Notes under the pieces: generated by a model
Told to the model about the DNA's origin: nothing
The model's input: only the letters and a program-made list of their open reading frames with translations
Database searches by the model: none
Translations under genes and position numbers: made by a program
Source: Streptomyces sp. PTY087I2
GTDB taxonomy: Bacteria; Actinomycetota; Actinomycetes; Streptomycetales; Streptomycetaceae
DNA: 55,503 nucleotides
Direction: 5' to 3'
NCBI RefSeq assembly: GCF_001687325.1
Contig: NZ_LZRD01000036.1
Coordinates: 1 to 55,503, forward strand
Part shown: in pieces, positions 1-8,006 of the stretch
How positions within the stretch are numbered: the stretch's first letter is position 1
How the letters are laid out: each line of letters begins with the position of its first letter

Positions 1-207
<207 letters not shown>

Positions 208-285
208 TCAGTTGCTCGCGTCCACTGTGTTAGTTCTGAAATAACGAACGGCCGTGTTTTTGTCCGGTGTTCACAGTTTCATAGT

Positions 286-403
286 GTTTCGGTGGTCATT
301 GCGTTAGGGAAACGCCCGGTTACATTCCGAACCCGGAAGCTAAGCCTTTCAGCGCCGATGGTACTGCAGGGGGGACCCTGTGGGAGAGTAGGACGCCGCC
401 GAA
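286..403 (+). rRNA. 5S ribosomal RNA
   Basis: A ~118-base 5S rRNA. It begins GTTTCGGTGGTCATTGCG, carries the conserved loop sequence CCGAACCCGGAAGCTAAGCC, and ends GGACGCCGCCGAAC. The 5' GGTGGTCA.. and 3' ..CGCCGCC ends can pair in the terminal helix. It lies directly downstream of the 23S rRNA and upstream of a strong terminator. Ends are accurate to a few bases. Confidence 0.93.
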
Positions 404-416
404 CAATCTTTGTGGG

Positions 417-447
417 AAAGCCCCGCACCTTTTGGTGCGGGGCTTTT
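417..447 (+). terminator. rRNA operon terminator
   Basis: A GCCCCGCACC / GGTGCGGGGC stem closes a four-T loop and is followed by TTTT. This is a textbook intrinsic terminator 14 bp after the 5S gene. It also separates the rRNA operon from the convergent DUF58 operon whose last gene ends at 524. Confidence 0.85.
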
Positions 448-523
448 CTGCGTTCAGGGTGCGGAACCCCGGAACTGCGGCCGACGCACCCGCAGCCCCT
501 TCCCCGGGCCGGCCGCAGATCCC

Positions 524-1837
524 TCAGAGACGACCTGCGGCCTTCAGCGCCAAGTACGCATCGGCCAGTGCGGGAGCGAGATGGTCCGGAGTGGCGTCCA
601 CGACGACGACGCCGTGGCGCCGAAGCCTGTCGGCCGTGCGGCGACGATCTGCCTGGGCCTGGCCGGCGGCTGCCGCGTCGTAGACCGAGTCCACTGTTCC
701 CCGCGCGTTCGCCATGTCCTCGATCCGAGGGTCGGAGACCGCGGCCACGAGAACGGTGTGGCGCTGGGTGAGCTGAGGCAGTACCGGGAGAAGCCCCTCC
801 TCGATGGGGGCGGCCTCCAGCGTCGTGAGGAGAACGATCAGCGAACCGCGCGGGGCGTCGGTGAGGGCGGCATTGCTCAGGCCGCGGGCGTCCGTCTCGA
901 TGAGCTCGGGTTCCAGCGTGGCCAGCGTGTTGATGACGGTGGCCAGGACATTGCCCGACGTCGTCCGGCCCTGGACACGGGCTCGGACCTGACGGTCGTA
1001 GGCGAGGAGGCTGACGCGGTCGCCTGCCCGCATGGCGAGCGCGGTGAGAAGGAGCGTGGCGTCCATCGAGGCGTCCAGGCGGGGGACATCGCCGACCCGC
1101 CCCGCCGACGTACGCCCGGTGTCGAGGACGAGCAGGATGTGGCGGTCACGCTCGGGGCGCCACGTCCGGACCGCTACGGCCGACTGGCGCGCGGTGGCCC
1201 GCCAGTCGATGGAGCGGGTGTCGTCCCCGGGAACATAAGCCCGTAGACTGTCGAACTCGGTGCCCTCACCGCGTGTCAGAACGCTGGTGCGGCCGTCCAG
1301 TTCCCGGAGCCGGGCGAGCCGGGAGGGCAGATGCTTGCGGCTCGTGAACGGCGGCAGGACCCGTACGGTCCAAGGGGCTCGGTGCTGACCCTGGCGTGCG
1401 GCCAGGCCGAGCGGGCCGTACGACCGGACCGTGATGCGTTCCGCCTGCCGGTCACCGCGACGGGTCGGGCGCAGAACGGTGACCAGGCGCCGCTGTTCCC
1501 CGGCAGGGATCGTCAGCGTGTGACGGGAAGAGCTGCGTTCGGTGCCCGAGGCCCAGCTGCTGAGGGGCCAGGCGTCCCGCAGCTGGGCGCGCAGACGCCG
1601 ACGCGAGGTGTTGGTCACCGTCAGTTGCACTTCGGCCGCGTCACCGAGTCGAACAGTTGTATCGCCGGATCGGGTGAATCGAAGCGTGCGCACTGGCGCT
1701 GCCAGGGCGTAGTCGCACAGAATTGCCAGTGAGAGCGGTGCGTTGACCGCCAGCATCCCGGTCCAGCTGGGAGCGAGGATGCCTACGGGGAGTGACCCCA
1801 GGGCGGCCAGCAGCGCGGTACGTCCGGTGAGGGCCAT
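524..1837 (-). CDS. DUF58 domain-containing protein
   Basis: About 437 aa. The N-terminus has two hydrophobic segments (roughly residues 5-45: LLAALGSLPVGIL.., LAVNAPLSLAILCDYALA), so the protein is probably membrane-anchored. The centre carries the DUF58 signature, with the stretch FDSLRAYVPGDDTRSIDWRA and then a von Willebrand-like strand LLVLDTGRTS. DUF58 proteins are usually partners of MoxR AAA+ ATPases, and a moxR gene lies immediately upstream with a 10-bp gap. I chose the ATG at 1837 (MALTGRTALL) because it follows the moxR stop and has GAGGCGG ahead of it. The ATG at 1867 would overlap moxR. Last gene of the five-gene minus-strand operon; molecular role unknown, perhaps folding or assembly of envelope proteins. 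Confidence 0.85.
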   Translation of the reverse strand: MALTGRTALLAALGSLPVGILAPSWTGMLAVNAPLSLAILCDYALAAPVRTLRFTRSGDTTVRLGDAAEVQLTVTNTSRRRLRAQLRDAWPLSSWASGTERSSSRHTLTIPAGEQRRLVTVLRPTRRGDRQAERITVRSYGPLGLAARQGQHRAPWTVRVLPPFTSRKHLPSRLARLRELDGRTSVLTRGEGTEFDSLRAYVPGDDTRSIDWRATARQSAVAVRTWRPERDRHILLVLDTGRTSAGRVGDVPRLDASMDATLLLTALAMRAGDRVSLLAYDRQVRARVQGRTTSGNVLATVINTLATLEPELIETDARGLSNAALTDAPRGSLIVLLTTLEAAPIEEGLLPVLPQLTQRHTVLVAAVSDPRIEDMANARGTVDSVYDAAAAGQAQADRRRTADRLRRHGVVVVDATPDHLAPALADAYLALKAAGRL

Positions 1838-1847
1838 GGTCACCGCC

Positions 1848-2876
1848 TCATCGGGGTACGGGGACATGGGCGAGCACTGAGGCGATGACGGAGTCGGGAG
1901 TGACTCCTTCCATTTCCGCCTCGGGCCGCAGTTGGATGCGATGACGGAGCGTGGGGAGCGCCAGGGCCTTCACATCGTCCGGGGTGACATAGTCCCGGCC
2001 GGTCAGCCAGGCCCAGGCGCGGGCGGTCGACAGTAGTGCGGTGGTACCTCGGGGGGAGACACCGAGGGCGAGCGAGGGGGAATCGCGCGTGGCACGGCAG
2101 ATATCCACGACATAGCCGGCGATCTCGGGGGAGACGGTCGTCTTCGCGACGGCTTCGCGAGCTGCTTCCAGATCGGCGGGCCCGGCGACGGGCTGTATTC
2201 CGGCGGCCTTCAGGTCGCGGGGGTTGAAGCCGTCGGCGTGACGGGTGAGGACGTCGATCTCGTCCTGTCGTGAGGGCAGCGGAACCGTCAGTTTGAGCAG
2301 GAAACGGTCCAGTTGGGCTTCGGGAAGGGGGTAGGTGCCTTCGTACTCGACGGGGTTCTGGGTCGCGGCGACGAGGAACGGTTCGGGCAGTGGACGCGGA
2401 GTTCCGTCGACGGTGACCTGCCGCTCCTCCATCGCTTCGAGAAGGGAGGACTGGGTCTTGGGAGGGGTGCGGTTGATCTCGTCGGCGATCAGCAGGTTGG
2501 TGAAGACCGGGCCGGGCTGGAAGGAGAACTCGGCGGTGCGTGCGTCGTAGACCAGTGAACCCGTGACGTCGCTGGGCATCAGGTCGGGGGTGAACTGGAC
2601 CCGCTTGGTGTCGAGTTCGAGGGAAGCGGCGAGTGCACGGACCAGCAGGGTCTTGGCCACTCCGGGCACGCCCTCGAGGAGTACGTGACCTCGGCAGAGC
2701 AGCGCGACGACGAGTCCCGTGACAGCGGGGTCCTGCCCGACCACGGCCTTGGCGATCTCGGAGCGCAGAGCCTCCAAGGAGGCGCGGGCGCTGTCGGACG
2801 GCTCCGGTTCCGCGGGCATCACGGGGGCTGCCGCAGGCGCCGTGGGCTCGGCCGGCTCGGGGGTCGGGGCGCTCAT
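1848..2876 (-). CDS. MoxR family AAA+ ATPase
   Basis: 342 aa. A Pro/Ala-rich N-terminal ~30 residues precede a complete AAA+ core. Walker A is GVPGVAKT (69-76), Walker B LLIADEIN (128-135), followed by RTPPKTQSSLLEAMEE, typical of the MoxR/RavA group, and the sensor segment VAATQNP. MoxR ATPases act as chaperone-like factors that mature or insert metal-binding or envelope proteins together with vWA/DUF58 partners. The ATG at 2876 overlaps the stop of the upstream DUF4350 gene as ATGA, so translational coupling is likely. A longer in-frame opening upstream runs across DUF4350 and is not a credible start. The substrate of this system cannot be read from the sequence. Confidence 0.92.
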   Translation of the reverse strand: MSAPTPEPAEPTAPAAAPVMPAEPEPSDSARASLEALRSEIAKAVVGQDPAVTGLVVALLCRGHVLLEGVPGVAKTLLVRALAASLELDTKRVQFTPDLMPSDVTGSLVYDARTAEFSFQPGPVFTNLLIADEINRTPPKTQSSLLEAMEERQVTVDGTPRPLPEPFLVAATQNPVEYEGTYPLPEAQLDRFLLKLTVPLPSRQDEIDVLTRHADGFNPRDLKAAGIQPVAGPADLEAAREAVAKTTVSPEIAGYVVDICRATRDSPSLALGVSPRGTTALLSTARAWAWLTGRDYVTPDDVKALALPTLRHRIQLRPEAEMEGVTPDSVIASVLAHVPVPR

Positions 2877-4123
2877 GAAGTGCGTACCTCTCTTTCGAGG
2901 GCGCCGAGTTGATCGGCGAGGAGGACCAGGGCGGCGTCGGTGGAGGGAGCCGTGCCGAACAGCAGGGTGCTGAGGTCGTGGTCCGGGGCGGTGACGCGTG
3001 CGGACACGGCGGGGAGGAGGACATCGGGGGTGTGCGCGTCGCGTGCGGGCACACCGGCGAGCGGGGCGAGGCGTGTGCGGCTGGCGGCTCGGAGGGCGTC
3101 GGCGGCCCGGTCGCGGGCGTTGGCCTTGCGGTAGAGGAGTGAGCGGCCTTCGGCGGATTCGGATGCGCGGATGGCCACCGGCAGTCGTTCTGTCACCAGG
3201 GGGCCGAGTCGGCGGGCCCGCCAGACGGCGGCGAGGACTGCGGCGAGGGCGAGTTGGAGCGTTCCCCACAGCCAGCCGGAGGGGATGAGGTCGAGGAAGC
3301 TGCTCTCGTCGGCCGCGTCCTCCCTCGCTCCGCCCTCCGACTGTTCTTCGTCCCCGTCGCCGGGGGCGCCGTCATCGGTTGTTGCGGATGGATCGCTGAG
3401 AGAGGGGAGGTACCAGACGAGATGGGGACGGGAACCGAGGAGTTGCAGGGCGAGCGAGGCGTTGCCCTGCTTGTCGAGACGTTCGTTGTGGAGGATGCCG
3501 GGGGAGCCGAGGACGACGGTGTCGCCGCCCGCTCCGGTCGGCAGGACGACCAGGCTGGGGAGGCCTGCGCTCGGGTAGCAGGCGACGGCGGAGGGGCCCT
3601 GCGTCGTGTAGCGGGTGCCGCCCATGTCCGCTGTGCCGGCCCGCCGGGCGGCGGGGAGTTCGCACGCCGGGGCGAGAGCACTGACGGCCCGGTGGGATTC
3701 GGCGTGGATGCCGGGGGCGAGCCGGGGTGTGGCTCCCGGCCCCGGGGCGACCAGCAGGGTGCGCCCTCCGGAGGCGGAGGCCGCGTCGTCCAGCCGGAGC
3801 TGCTGCGACCGGGTCAGGAGGTTGGGGCCGGTGACCAGGAGCGTGGTGTCGGGGCCGGTCGCGGCGGTGGCCTCGTCGAGCGTGGTGGCGACGGTGACGG
3901 ATATGCCGCGAGCCTTGAGGAGTTCGGCCACGGCACGGCTGCCCTTGGGGTCCGCGGAGCGGGGGTCGAGCTGCCCGTGGTTCGTGCCGGAGCGTACGGC
4001 GGCGAATGTGATGCCGGCGACGACGAGGATGAGGACGACGGCCAGGATGCCTCGGGCGCGGGTCCAGACCTGGCCGGGGGTGGGCGCGGTCGAGGTGGAC
4101 GAAGGGGTGGTCGCCGCGGTCAT
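2873..4123 (-). CDS. DUF4350 domain-containing membrane protein
   Basis: 416 aa. TM1 lies near residues 25-44 (GILAVVLILVVAGITFAAV). Next comes a DUF4350 extracytoplasmic domain with the typical start GSRAVAELLKARGISV and LLVTGPNLLT, then an acidic Asp/Glu/Gly linker, a second TM (SGWLWGTLQLALAAVLAAVW) and a cytoplasmic tail with LLYRKANARDRAADALR. This architecture is usual for DUF4350 proteins beside MoxR and DUF4129 in actinobacteria. It overlaps both neighbours by 4 bp (ATGA at each end), so the genes are probably co-translated. Function unknown. The domain resembles a ligand-binding or GATase-like fold in this family, which I infer only from family knowledge. Confidence 0.85.
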   Translation of the reverse strand: MTAATTPSSTSTAPTPGQVWTRARGILAVVLILVVAGITFAAVRSGTNHGQLDPRSADPKGSRAVAELLKARGISVTVATTLDEATAATGPDTTLLVTGPNLLTRSQQLRLDDAASASGGRTLLVAPGPGATPRLAPGIHAESHRAVSALAPACELPAARRAGTADMGGTRYTTQGPSAVACYPSAGLPSLVVLPTGAGGDTVVLGSPGILHNERLDKQGNASLALQLLGSRPHLVWYLPSLSDPSATTDDGAPGDGDEEQSEGGAREDAADESSFLDLIPSGWLWGTLQLALAAVLAAVWRARRLGPLVTERLPVAIRASESAEGRSLLYRKANARDRAADALRAASRTRLAPLAGVPARDAHTPDVLLPAVSARVTAPDHDLSTLLFGTAPSTDAALVLLADQLGALEREVRTS

Positions 4124-4809
4124 CCGGTGGCTCCTCGGGAGGTTCCGGGCAGGAGCGGCTTCGCCTCGTCGAGTTCGAGGTCAAGGGTGCGCAGGGACAG
4201 GTATGCCGACCGGTTCGCGGCGCGGCCTCCGTATGTCACGTCGTCGAAGGTCCGGGCGGCGGCGCGCAGCCGGGCCGTGTGCTCGGGGAGAGTGCGGCCC
4301 GCTTCGGCCGCGGCTTCGTCCGCGGTGCGGCCGGGGCGGGGGTCGAGCAGAGCCCGCTCCTCCAGGGAGCGGACGATGGCGCGCATGCGTTCCTGGACGG
4401 CTTCGGTCCAGCGCAGGGCCGCGGCGTGGGCCTCGGCGGCGGCGCGGTGCTGGGCCGCGCTGCGGGGGCCGGCGCTGTCGAAGAGGGCGTCCGCGCTCCG
4501 GGAGGAGCGTTGCGGGGTGCCGAGCCGCCACCAGAGGGCGGCGGCGAGACCGATGACGATGACGACCAGGACGGCGAGTCCGGCCGGGCCGCCGGGGGCA
4601 GCCCCCGCGGCGGCGTCGAACACTCCGGCGACCCAGTCCCAGAACTGGTTCAGGGCACGCTGGACGAAGTTCGGGTCGTTCTCGTGGTACATCGGTTTGG
4701 ACAGTTCGCTCTCGGCCGCCTCCCGTGCGGGGAGACGTGGTGTGTCCACGGGTATGTCGCCCGCTGCGATGTCCTGCCGTGCTGTGGTGGTGCCCCCCGC
4801 CCCCGACAC
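4120..4809 (-). CDS. DUF4129 domain-containing protein
   Basis: 229 aa. It starts with GTG at 4809, preceded by GGAG at a good distance. The N-terminal ~90 residues contain one clear TM (GLAVLVVIVIGLAAALWW) preceded by NFVQRALNQFWDWV. The cytoplasmic C-terminus has the DUF4129 pattern: AAALRWTEAVQERMRAIVRSLEERALLDPRPGRTADE, with AARTFDDVTYGGR near the end. DUF4129 is frequently found at the C-terminus of transglutaminase-like proteins. Here it is stand-alone and embedded in the MoxR-DUF58 operon, so it is probably one component of the same membrane assembly. The gap to the upstream gene is 4 bp and there is a 4-bp overlap downstream. Confidence 0.83.
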   Translation of the reverse strand: MSGAGGTTTARQDIAAGDIPVDTPRLPAREAAESELSKPMYHENDPNFVQRALNQFWDWVAGVFDAAAGAAPGGPAGLAVLVVIVIGLAAALWWRLGTPQRSSRSADALFDSAGPRSAAQHRAAAEAHAAALRWTEAVQERMRAIVRSLEERALLDPRPGRTADEAAAEAGRTLPEHTARLRAAARTFDDVTYGGRAANRSAYLSLRTLDLELDEAKPLLPGTSRGATG

Positions 4810-4813
4810 CGCA

Positions 4814-6022
4814 TCAGCTCCTGGGTGTGTTGTCGCCGTAGCCGGGCAGGCCGGCGGCTCGTGCGAGGTCGAGGTCCAGGGCTTCGCGGCGGATGCGCTG
4901 GTCCATGTAGAGGAGGGCCATCACGCCGGCGACGAAGGGGTAGATCAACGTCGAGACGATCACTTCGCCGATGCCGGTGACGATCAGGAAGGGCCAGCCG
5001 ACGGAGGGGGCGGTACCGCCGAAGAGGTCGTTGACCTCGGTTCCGTCGGCGACCACCGCGATGGCGGTGAACGGGATGGAGACGAGGAAGGTCAGCAGGA
5101 AGGTCAGCAGATAGGTCAGGGCGAGGATTCCAAAGGTTCGCCACCAGGCGCCCCGGACCAGCTTCGCCGACCTGCGCAGCGCGGCCACGATGCTCTGCCG
5201 TTCCAGCATCAGTGCGGGGGCGGCGAGGGCGAAGCTCACGTTCAGCCAGAGCATCACGACGCAGGCGGCGGCGAAACCGAGGAAGGCGAGGGCCGCTCCG
5301 GCCTCGGAGCCCAGCAGCAGGCCGGGGCCGATGCCCACGGTCATGATGGCGGCCATGATCACGGCGACCAGCACGGTCAGCCCGAGCAGGGGGAGGACGC
5401 GGGGGCGGGCCTCGGCCCAGGAGTCGGCGAGTGTGGTGGGGCGGCCCAGTACGGAGCGGCTGATGATCACGGTGACGACCGACGCGGTGAAGAGCGTGGC
5501 GATCATCGAGAGGACGGAGGCGGGGGCCAGGGAGATCAGCGTCGAGCGGGCCGAGTCGGCGGTCTGACGCAGGGCCTCGGCGCCGGTGGCGTTCGGGTCG
5601 ATGGAGGTCGGTTCCGGCAGCAGATAGCGCTGCATGAGGATGACGGCGATCTGGGTGACCACGGAGACCGCGAGGCTGAAGCCGAGGGCGGTACGCCAGT
5701 GGGCGCGCAGGGCGGACACCGAGCCGTCGAGGATTTCGCCGAGGCTCAGCGGTCGCAGCGGGATGACGCCGGGCTTCGCGGCCGGGGGCGGTCCTGCCCA
5801 GCCGCGCTGAGGGCCGCCGCCCCAGCCGGATGCGGGCGGCCGGGTTCCGGGGCCGCTGCCGGGGTTGCTCGGTGGGGACCACTGCCCGGGGGGCGGCTGC
5901 TCGGGGGACCACTGTCCCGTCGGGCCGCTTCCGTCCTGCGGGTCGGAGGGGCGGGGGATCGCCTTCTCCTTGCCGTCGGAGGGGGCAGATCCGGGCGACG
6001 CCCAGCCCGGAGAGTCGTTCAT
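4814..6022 (-). CDS. Polytopic membrane protein, glycerophosphoryl diester phosphodiesterase membrane-domain type
   Basis: About 402 aa. The first ~90 residues are hydrophilic and rich in Pro, Gly, Ser and Gln (GQWSPEQPPPGQWSPP..), probably a disordered cytoplasmic tail. IPLRPLSLGEILDGSVSALR then leads into about six TM segments, the pattern of the membrane domain of glycerophosphoryl diester phosphodiesterase-like proteins. No catalytic phosphodiesterase domain is present. Start chosen at ATG 6022 (MNDSPGW) because GGAG lies 9 bases ahead; a further in-frame ATG exists at 6052. First gene of the MoxR/DUF58 operon, divergent from mtnA across 140 bp, so the operon promoter should lie at 6023-6162. 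No specific function can be assigned. Confidence 0.78.
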   Translation of the reverse strand: MNDSPGWASPGSAPSDGKEKAIPRPSDPQDGSGPTGQWSPEQPPPGQWSPPSNPGSGPGTRPPASGWGGGPQRGWAGPPPAAKPGVIPLRPLSLGEILDGSVSALRAHWRTALGFSLAVSVVTQIAVILMQRYLLPEPTSIDPNATGAEALRQTADSARSTLISLAPASVLSMIATLFTASVVTVIISRSVLGRPTTLADSWAEARPRVLPLLGLTVLVAVIMAAIMTVGIGPGLLLGSEAGAALAFLGFAAACVVMLWLNVSFALAAPALMLERQSIVAALRRSAKLVRGAWWRTFGILALTYLLTFLLTFLVSIPFTAIAVVADGTEVNDLFGGTAPSVGWPFLIVTGIGEVIVSTLIYPFVAGVMALLYMDQRIRREALDLDLARAAGLPGYGDNTPRS

Positions 6023-6162
6023 TCTCGCTCCTTCACCGTCCTGACCGCTCATCGGGGCGGCAGGTTGGCAGCCATCGTGCCACGCGCCGGTGCGGGGCGG
6101 ACCAGCCGCTCCATCTCGTTCGCACCTTCATATGCGGGTGGCTCACCGGGCAGACTGGACAG

Positions 6163-7311
6163 ATGGCTGATCAGGACGCGCAATCATCGGTGGGCTTCGA
6201 GCCTCCCGCGCTTTCCGTACTTCGCTGGGACGAGCCTCCGGAAGGTCCCGTGCTGGTGCTTCTCGACCAGACGCGGCTGCCCGCAGAGGAGGTCGAGCTG
6301 GTGTGCACCGATGTGCCCGCGCTGGTGCGGGCGATCCAGACGCTGGCGGTGCGCGGGGCTCCGCTGCTCGGGATCGCCGGGGGGTACGGGGTGGCGCTCG
6401 CGGCGGCGAGGGGCTTCGACGTCGCGGAGGCGGCGGGACTGCTGGAGGGGGCGCGGCCCACCGCGGTGAACCTCGGTTACGGGGTGCGGCGGGTGGCCGC
6501 GGCCTACTGGGCGGCCTCCGGGAAGGGGGAGGGGGAGGGGGACGAGGCGGCGGCCGCGGCGGCGCTGGCCGAGGCGCGGGCGCTGCACCGGGAGGATGCC
6601 CAGGCCAGCGGGCGTATGGCCGAGTACGGCGAGGCGCTGCTGGAGGAGCTGCTGCCGGGCCGGGCGTACCAGCTGCTGACCCACTGCAACACCGGGGCGC
6701 TGGTCTCGGGGGGTGAGGGGACGGCGTTCGCGGTGGCGTTGCGGGTGCACCGGCAGGGGCGGCTGCGGCGGCTGTGGGTGGACGAGACGCGGCCGCTGCT
6801 CCAGGGGGCGCGGCTGACCGCGTACGAGGCGGCGAGGAACGGGCTGGCGTACAGCCTGCTCACGGACAACGCGGCGGGGTCACTGTTCGCGGCGGGGGAG
6901 GTCGACGCGGTGCTCATAGGCGCCGACCGCATCGCCGCAGACGGCTCGGTGGCCAACAAGGTGGGGAGCTATCCGCTGGCCGTGCTCGCGAAGTATCACC
7001 ATGTGCCCTTCATCGTGGTGGCGCCGACGACGACCGTGGATCTGGAGACCCCGGACGGCACATCGATCATCGTCGAGCAGCGTTCCGGGAAAGAAGTGAC
7101 GGAGCTCACATCGTCGCAGGGTGTATCGGCCGGCGGCGGAGGCGGGATCGTCGTCGCACCCCTCGGAGCCCCGGCGTACAACCCGGCCTTCGACGTCACA
7201 CCGCCGGAACTGATCACGGCGATCGTCACCGAGGAGGGCGCGATTTCCCCGGTCACGGGGGTCGGACTGGCCGAGCTGTGTGCCAGGTCATCGCAGGTAA
7301 CGATTGGCTAA
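6163..7311 (+). CDS. mtnA: S-methyl-5-thioribose-1-phosphate isomerase
   Basis: 382 aa. It belongs to the aldose-ketose isomerase family related to eIF2B and isomerises methylthioribose-1-phosphate to methylthioribulose-1-phosphate in methionine salvage. Visible signatures are TLAVRGAPLLGIAGGYG (about 60-76), HCNTGAL with catalytic Cys175, VDETRPLLQGARLTAYE, and IGADRIAADG with the conserved Asp255. The rest (NKVGSYPLAVLAKYH) is also typical. A low-complexity Gly/Glu/Ala stretch at ~120-136 is encoded by a G-rich run that could be slippage-prone. Other eIF2B-like sugar-phosphate isomerases are possible, but the Cys/Asp pair favours MtnA. mtrA starts 4 bp after its stop. Confidence 0.93.
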   Translation: MADQDAQSSVGFEPPALSVLRWDEPPEGPVLVLLDQTRLPAEEVELVCTDVPALVRAIQTLAVRGAPLLGIAGGYGVALAAARGFDVAEAAGLLEGARPTAVNLGYGVRRVAAAYWAASGKGEGEGDEAAAAAALAEARALHREDAQASGRMAEYGEALLEELLPGRAYQLLTHCNTGALVSGGEGTAFAVALRVHRQGRLRRLWVDETRPLLQGARLTAYEAARNGLAYSLLTDNAAGSLFAAGEVDAVLIGADRIAADGSVANKVGSYPLAVLAKYHHVPFIVVAPTTTVDLETPDGTSIIVEQRSGKEVTELTSSQGVSAGGGGGIVVAPLGAPAYNPAFDVTPPELITAIVTEEGAISPVTGVGLAELCARSSQVTIG

Positions 7312-7315
7312 TGGG

Positions 7316-8005
7316 ATGATGTCGATTATGAAGGGACGCGTCCTTGTCGTCGACGACGACACCGCACTGGCCGAGATGCTCGGGATTGTGCTGCGTGGAG
7401 AAGGTTTCGAGCCGTCGTTCGTAGCGGACGGCGACAAGGCACTGGCCGCATTTCGTGAGGCCAAGCCGGACCTGGTGCTGCTGGATCTCATGCTGCCCGG
7501 TAGGGACGGCATCGAGGTGTGCAGGCTGATCAGGGCCGAGTCCGGTGTGCCGATCGTCATGCTCACTGCCAAGAGCGACACCGTCGATGTCGTGGTCGGC
7601 CTGGAATCAGGGGCCGACGACTACATCGTCAAGCCGTTCAAACCGAAGGAGTTGGTCGCCCGGATCAGGGCACGTCTGCGGCGGTCGGAAGAGCCCGCGC
7701 CGGAGCAGCTGACCATCGGTGACCTGGTCATCGACGTGGCCGGCCACTCCGTGAAGCGGGAGGGGCAGTCGATCGCCCTGACTCCGCTGGAGTTCGACCT
7801 GCTGGTCGCGCTCGCCCGTAAGCCGTGGCAGGTCTTCACCCGTGAGGTCCTGCTGGAGCAGGTGTGGGGTTACCGCCACGCGGCCGACACCCGCCTGGTG
7901 AATGTTCATGTCCAGCGTCTGCGTTCCAAGGTCGAGAAGGACCCGGAACGGCCGGAGATCGTGGTGACGGTCCGAGGCGTCGGCTACAAGGCCGGACCGA
8001 GCTGA
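7316..8005 (+). CDS. mtrA: Response regulator MtrA (OmpR/PhoB family)
   Basis: 229 aa. The N-terminal receiver domain has the acidic pair VVDDDTAL (Asp13-15), phospho-acceptor Asp57 in LVLLDLMLPG and Lys in DYIVKPFKPKEL. The C-terminal winged helix contains LTPLEFDLLVALARKPWQVF and the closing VVTVRGVGYKAG. The near-invariant actinobacterial sequence and the adjacent mtrB and lpqB identify it as MtrA, regulator of cell-wall homeostasis and development. The start could be ATG 7316 (MMSIMKGR) or ATG 7328 (MKGRVLVV). The former gives the usual 229-residue length. It lies only 4 bp after mtnA, so the two may be co-transcribed. Confidence 0.96.
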   Translation: MMSIMKGRVLVVDDDTALAEMLGIVLRGEGFEPSFVADGDKALAAFREAKPDLVLLDLMLPGRDGIEVCRLIRAESGVPIVMLTAKSDTVDVVVGLESGADDYIVKPFKPKELVARIRARLRRSEEPAPEQLTIGDLVIDVAGHSVKREGQSIALTPLEFDLLVALARKPWQVFTREVLLEQVWGYRHAADTRLVNVHVQRLRSKVEKDPERPEIVVTVRGVGYKAGPS

Positions 8006-8006
8006 G

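Noticed and set aside
3254..6469. A 1071-codon plus-strand open frame across the DUF58/MoxR operon.
   Set aside because: It lies opposite three well-supported genes and runs into mtnA in the wrong frame. The composition is Gly/Arg/Asp-rich without domains.
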